From the NCBI RefSeq assembly GCF_013393345.1, contig NZ_QJRF01000039.1, forward strand, positions 62,001-126,000: a stretch of 64,000 bases of DNA, read 5' to 3'. The DNA comes from Pseudomonas taiwanensis (lineage in GTDB: Bacteria > Pseudomonadota > Gammaproteobacteria > Pseudomonadales > Pseudomonadaceae). The position numbers and the translations under genes were made by a program. Within the stretch, counting starts at the first letter, position 1. The number at the start of each line of letters is the position of its first letter. The notes beneath the pieces were generated by a model, which worked only from the letters and a program-made list of their open reading frames with translations, searched no databases and had not been told where the DNA came from. Below are positions 63,021 through 64,000 of the stretch, piece after piece.

Positions 63021-63081
63021 TAGGAGCCAGCTTGCTGGCGAAGAAAGGTGCCACCCCGCTTCGCGAGCAAGCTCGCTCCTA
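63021..63081. repeat. REPIN (TAGGAGC class)
   Basis: TAGGAGCCAGCTTGCTGGCG on the left and CGCGAGCAAGCTCGCTCCTA on the right, a close match to the copy at 10227-10294. It lies between convergent mtgA and the next gene. Confidence 0.8.
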
Positions 63082-63109
63082 AAGGGGCCGCGCGCCCTCC
63101 CTCAATCAC

Positions 63110-63712
63110 TCAGTCCTTCATCGCCTCGCGCGGCACCAGGTGCAGGAGCTGCACCTTGCCTTCCAGCAGGTGTGCGCTGAGCCCCTGCTGGGGGTAGATC
63201 CACGCCTCGCCCTCACCGGTGCGCAGGCGCAGTCGGGGTGGCCCGATGCTGGCGGCCAGCCGCGCGGCCGATACTTCGGCCATGGGCACCATGTTCAGCA
63301 CGGCTACCCGGTGTCCGCCCAACTGCTCCAGCATCTCGCCACTCAGAGGTTGCTCGTCGGTGCCTGCGCCCAGGGCCTTGGACAGGCTGCTGCGTTCGCC
63401 ATCGCTCAGCTCCAGCTCGCCCTCAAGGCGCCAGACGCCCTCTTCCCGCTCCTGCTCGGTGCGGTAGATCAGACGCGGACCTTCCGCACGCGGTTGCAAC
63501 CAGAGTTCCCCCGGCGCCAGCTCCGCCAATTTCTCCAGGGGCAGGTCACCTTCGGCCATGGGCACGATCACCGATTCCTGCCAGTCCTGCAGCCAGGGCA
63601 GCGGCTCGGCGCGGTCGGACTGCTTGCTCATCCATAGCGCCAGGGAAAAGAACAGCACGGCGACCGAGGCGAACAGCAGCCAGTGGCTGGTGCGCAGGGA
63701 CGGCATGGGCAT
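63110..63712 (-). CDS. Membrane-anchored hypothetical protein
   Basis: A 200-residue protein with one N-terminal helix (HWLLFASVAVLFFSLALWM) and a periplasmic remainder rich in acidic residues (ELWLQPRAEGPRLIYRTEQE, then LEGELELSDGERSSLSKALG). I do not recognise the family. PAO1 PA0377 is the hypothetical gene between mtgA and rpoH. It lies downstream of rpoH on the same strand, with a terminator between them. Confidence 0.75.
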   Translation of the reverse strand: MPMPSLRTSHWLLFASVAVLFFSLALWMSKQSDRAEPLPWLQDWQESVIVPMAEGDLPLEKLAELAPGELWLQPRAEGPRLIYRTEQEREEGVWRLEGELELSDGERSSLSKALGAGTDEQPLSGEMLEQLGGHRVAVLNMVPMAEVSAARLAASIGPPRLRLRTGEGEAWIYPQQGLSAHLLEGKVQLLHLVPREAMKD

Positions 63713-63733
63713 GGTGGTTTTCTCCAGACAGAA

Positions 63734-63759
63734 AAAAGCCGCACCGAAGTGCGGCTTTT
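63734..63759 (-). terminator. Terminator downstream of rpoH
   Basis: Perfect 11-bp arms AAAAGCCGCAC and GTGCGGCTTTT with a CGAA tetraloop, 13 bp after the rpoH stop. A and T runs on both sides make it active on the rpoH strand. Confidence 0.9.
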
Positions 63760-63772
63760 CCGGGTTTCAGCG

Positions 63773-64000
63773 TCACGCCTGAATGAAGCCCTTGAGCTTG
63801 TTCATGGCGTTCTTCTCCAACTGGCGAATACGCTCGGCGGAGACGTTGTACTTGGCTGCCAGGTCGTGCAGCGTCGCTTTCTCCTCGGCCAGCCAACGCT
63901 GGTGGAGGATGTCGCGGCTGCGCTCATCCAGGCCGTCCAGCGCTTCGTGCAGATTGGCGGTGGAGCTGTCGCTCCAGTCCGCTTCCTCCAACTGACGCGC
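63773..64000 (-). CDS. rpoH: RNA polymerase sigma-32 (RpoH), C-terminal part
   Basis: The last 75 codons of a sigma factor, cut by the window edge. The region 4.2 helix-turn-helix is visible in LHDLAAKYNVSAERIRQLEK with NAMNKLKGFIQA at the end. LDERSRDILHQRWLAEEKAT is the preceding region 4 helix with the IL.QRWL pattern of sigma-32 proteins. RpoH directs heat-shock transcription. Upstream regulatory hairpins of its mRNA lie outside the window. Confidence 0.93.
   Translation of the reverse strand, partial: ARQLEEADWSDSSTANLHEALDGLDERSRDILHQRWLAEEKATLHDLAAKYNVSAERIRQLEKNAMNKLKGFIQA

Noticed and set aside
1-64000. Searched for tRNA, rRNA, CRISPR arrays, prophage genes and transposases.
   Set aside because: None seen. 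The repeats present are palindromic REP-like units, not direct repeats with spacers, and every long frame is either a recognised gene or a shadow.

Overview
The window is chromosomal DNA from a GC-rich gammaproteobacterium, almost certainly a Pseudomonas close to the P. aeruginosa/resinovorans lineage. Protein after protein reads as a P. aeruginosa PAO1 orthologue (PilGHIJK, HacB, CarO, PyrB plus an inactive PyrC', PilT/PilU, MetX/MetW). The intergenic gaps carry typical Pseudomonas REP/REPIN palindromes. It is mostly core genome: no prophage, CRISPR array, rRNA, tRNA or intact insertion sequence was seen.

Layout. (1) 1-10.1 kb: the start of the type IV pilus chemotaxis operon (pilG-H-I-J-K, minus strand) lies divergent from gshB, tonB3, algH, ruvX and the pyrimidine genes pyrR-pyrB-pyrC'. 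(2) 10.1-10.4 kb: a probable 196-bp MITE, with a REPIN inside it, splits a bidirectional terminator. (3) 10.4-42.6 kb: a block matching PAO1 PA0338 down to PA0305. It holds a diguanylate cyclase, ptsP, rppH, a HAD phosphatase, ilvA, rpiA, carP, an AraC regulator, a polyamine ABC transporter, an APC permease with an acetylpolyamine deacetylase, carO, D-2-hydroxyglutarate dehydrogenase divergent from serA, several secreted small proteins, and the AHL acylase hacB divergent from its own AraC-type neighbour. (4) 42.7-64 kb: a block matching PA0400 down to PA0376. It holds transsulfuration genes, the pilus retraction ATPases pilU/pilT, yggS-proC-yggT-yggU, a dynamin-like GTPase, metX-metW, rdgB-hemW, trmB-thiG-thiS, mtgA and the 3' end of rpoH.

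How the genes work together. The two ends are linked by type IV pili: chemosensory control (PilGHIJK), retraction motors (PilT, PilU) and TonB3. The middle contains a polyamine module: uptake, permease, deacetylase and an AraC-type candidate regulator. Its two transcription units share a gap-free 67-bp upstream element. It also contains a calcium-response pair (carO, carP) preceded by HTTAAD-type half-sites at 11-bp spacing. serA and D-2-hydroxyglutarate dehydrogenase form a divergent metabolic couple. The most interesting unreported-looking signals are regulatory: the shared polyamine element, the carO/carP boxes, the palindrome between hacB and its AraC neighbour, and the MITE inside a terminator at a gene-order boundary. 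No wholly new multigene system was recognised.
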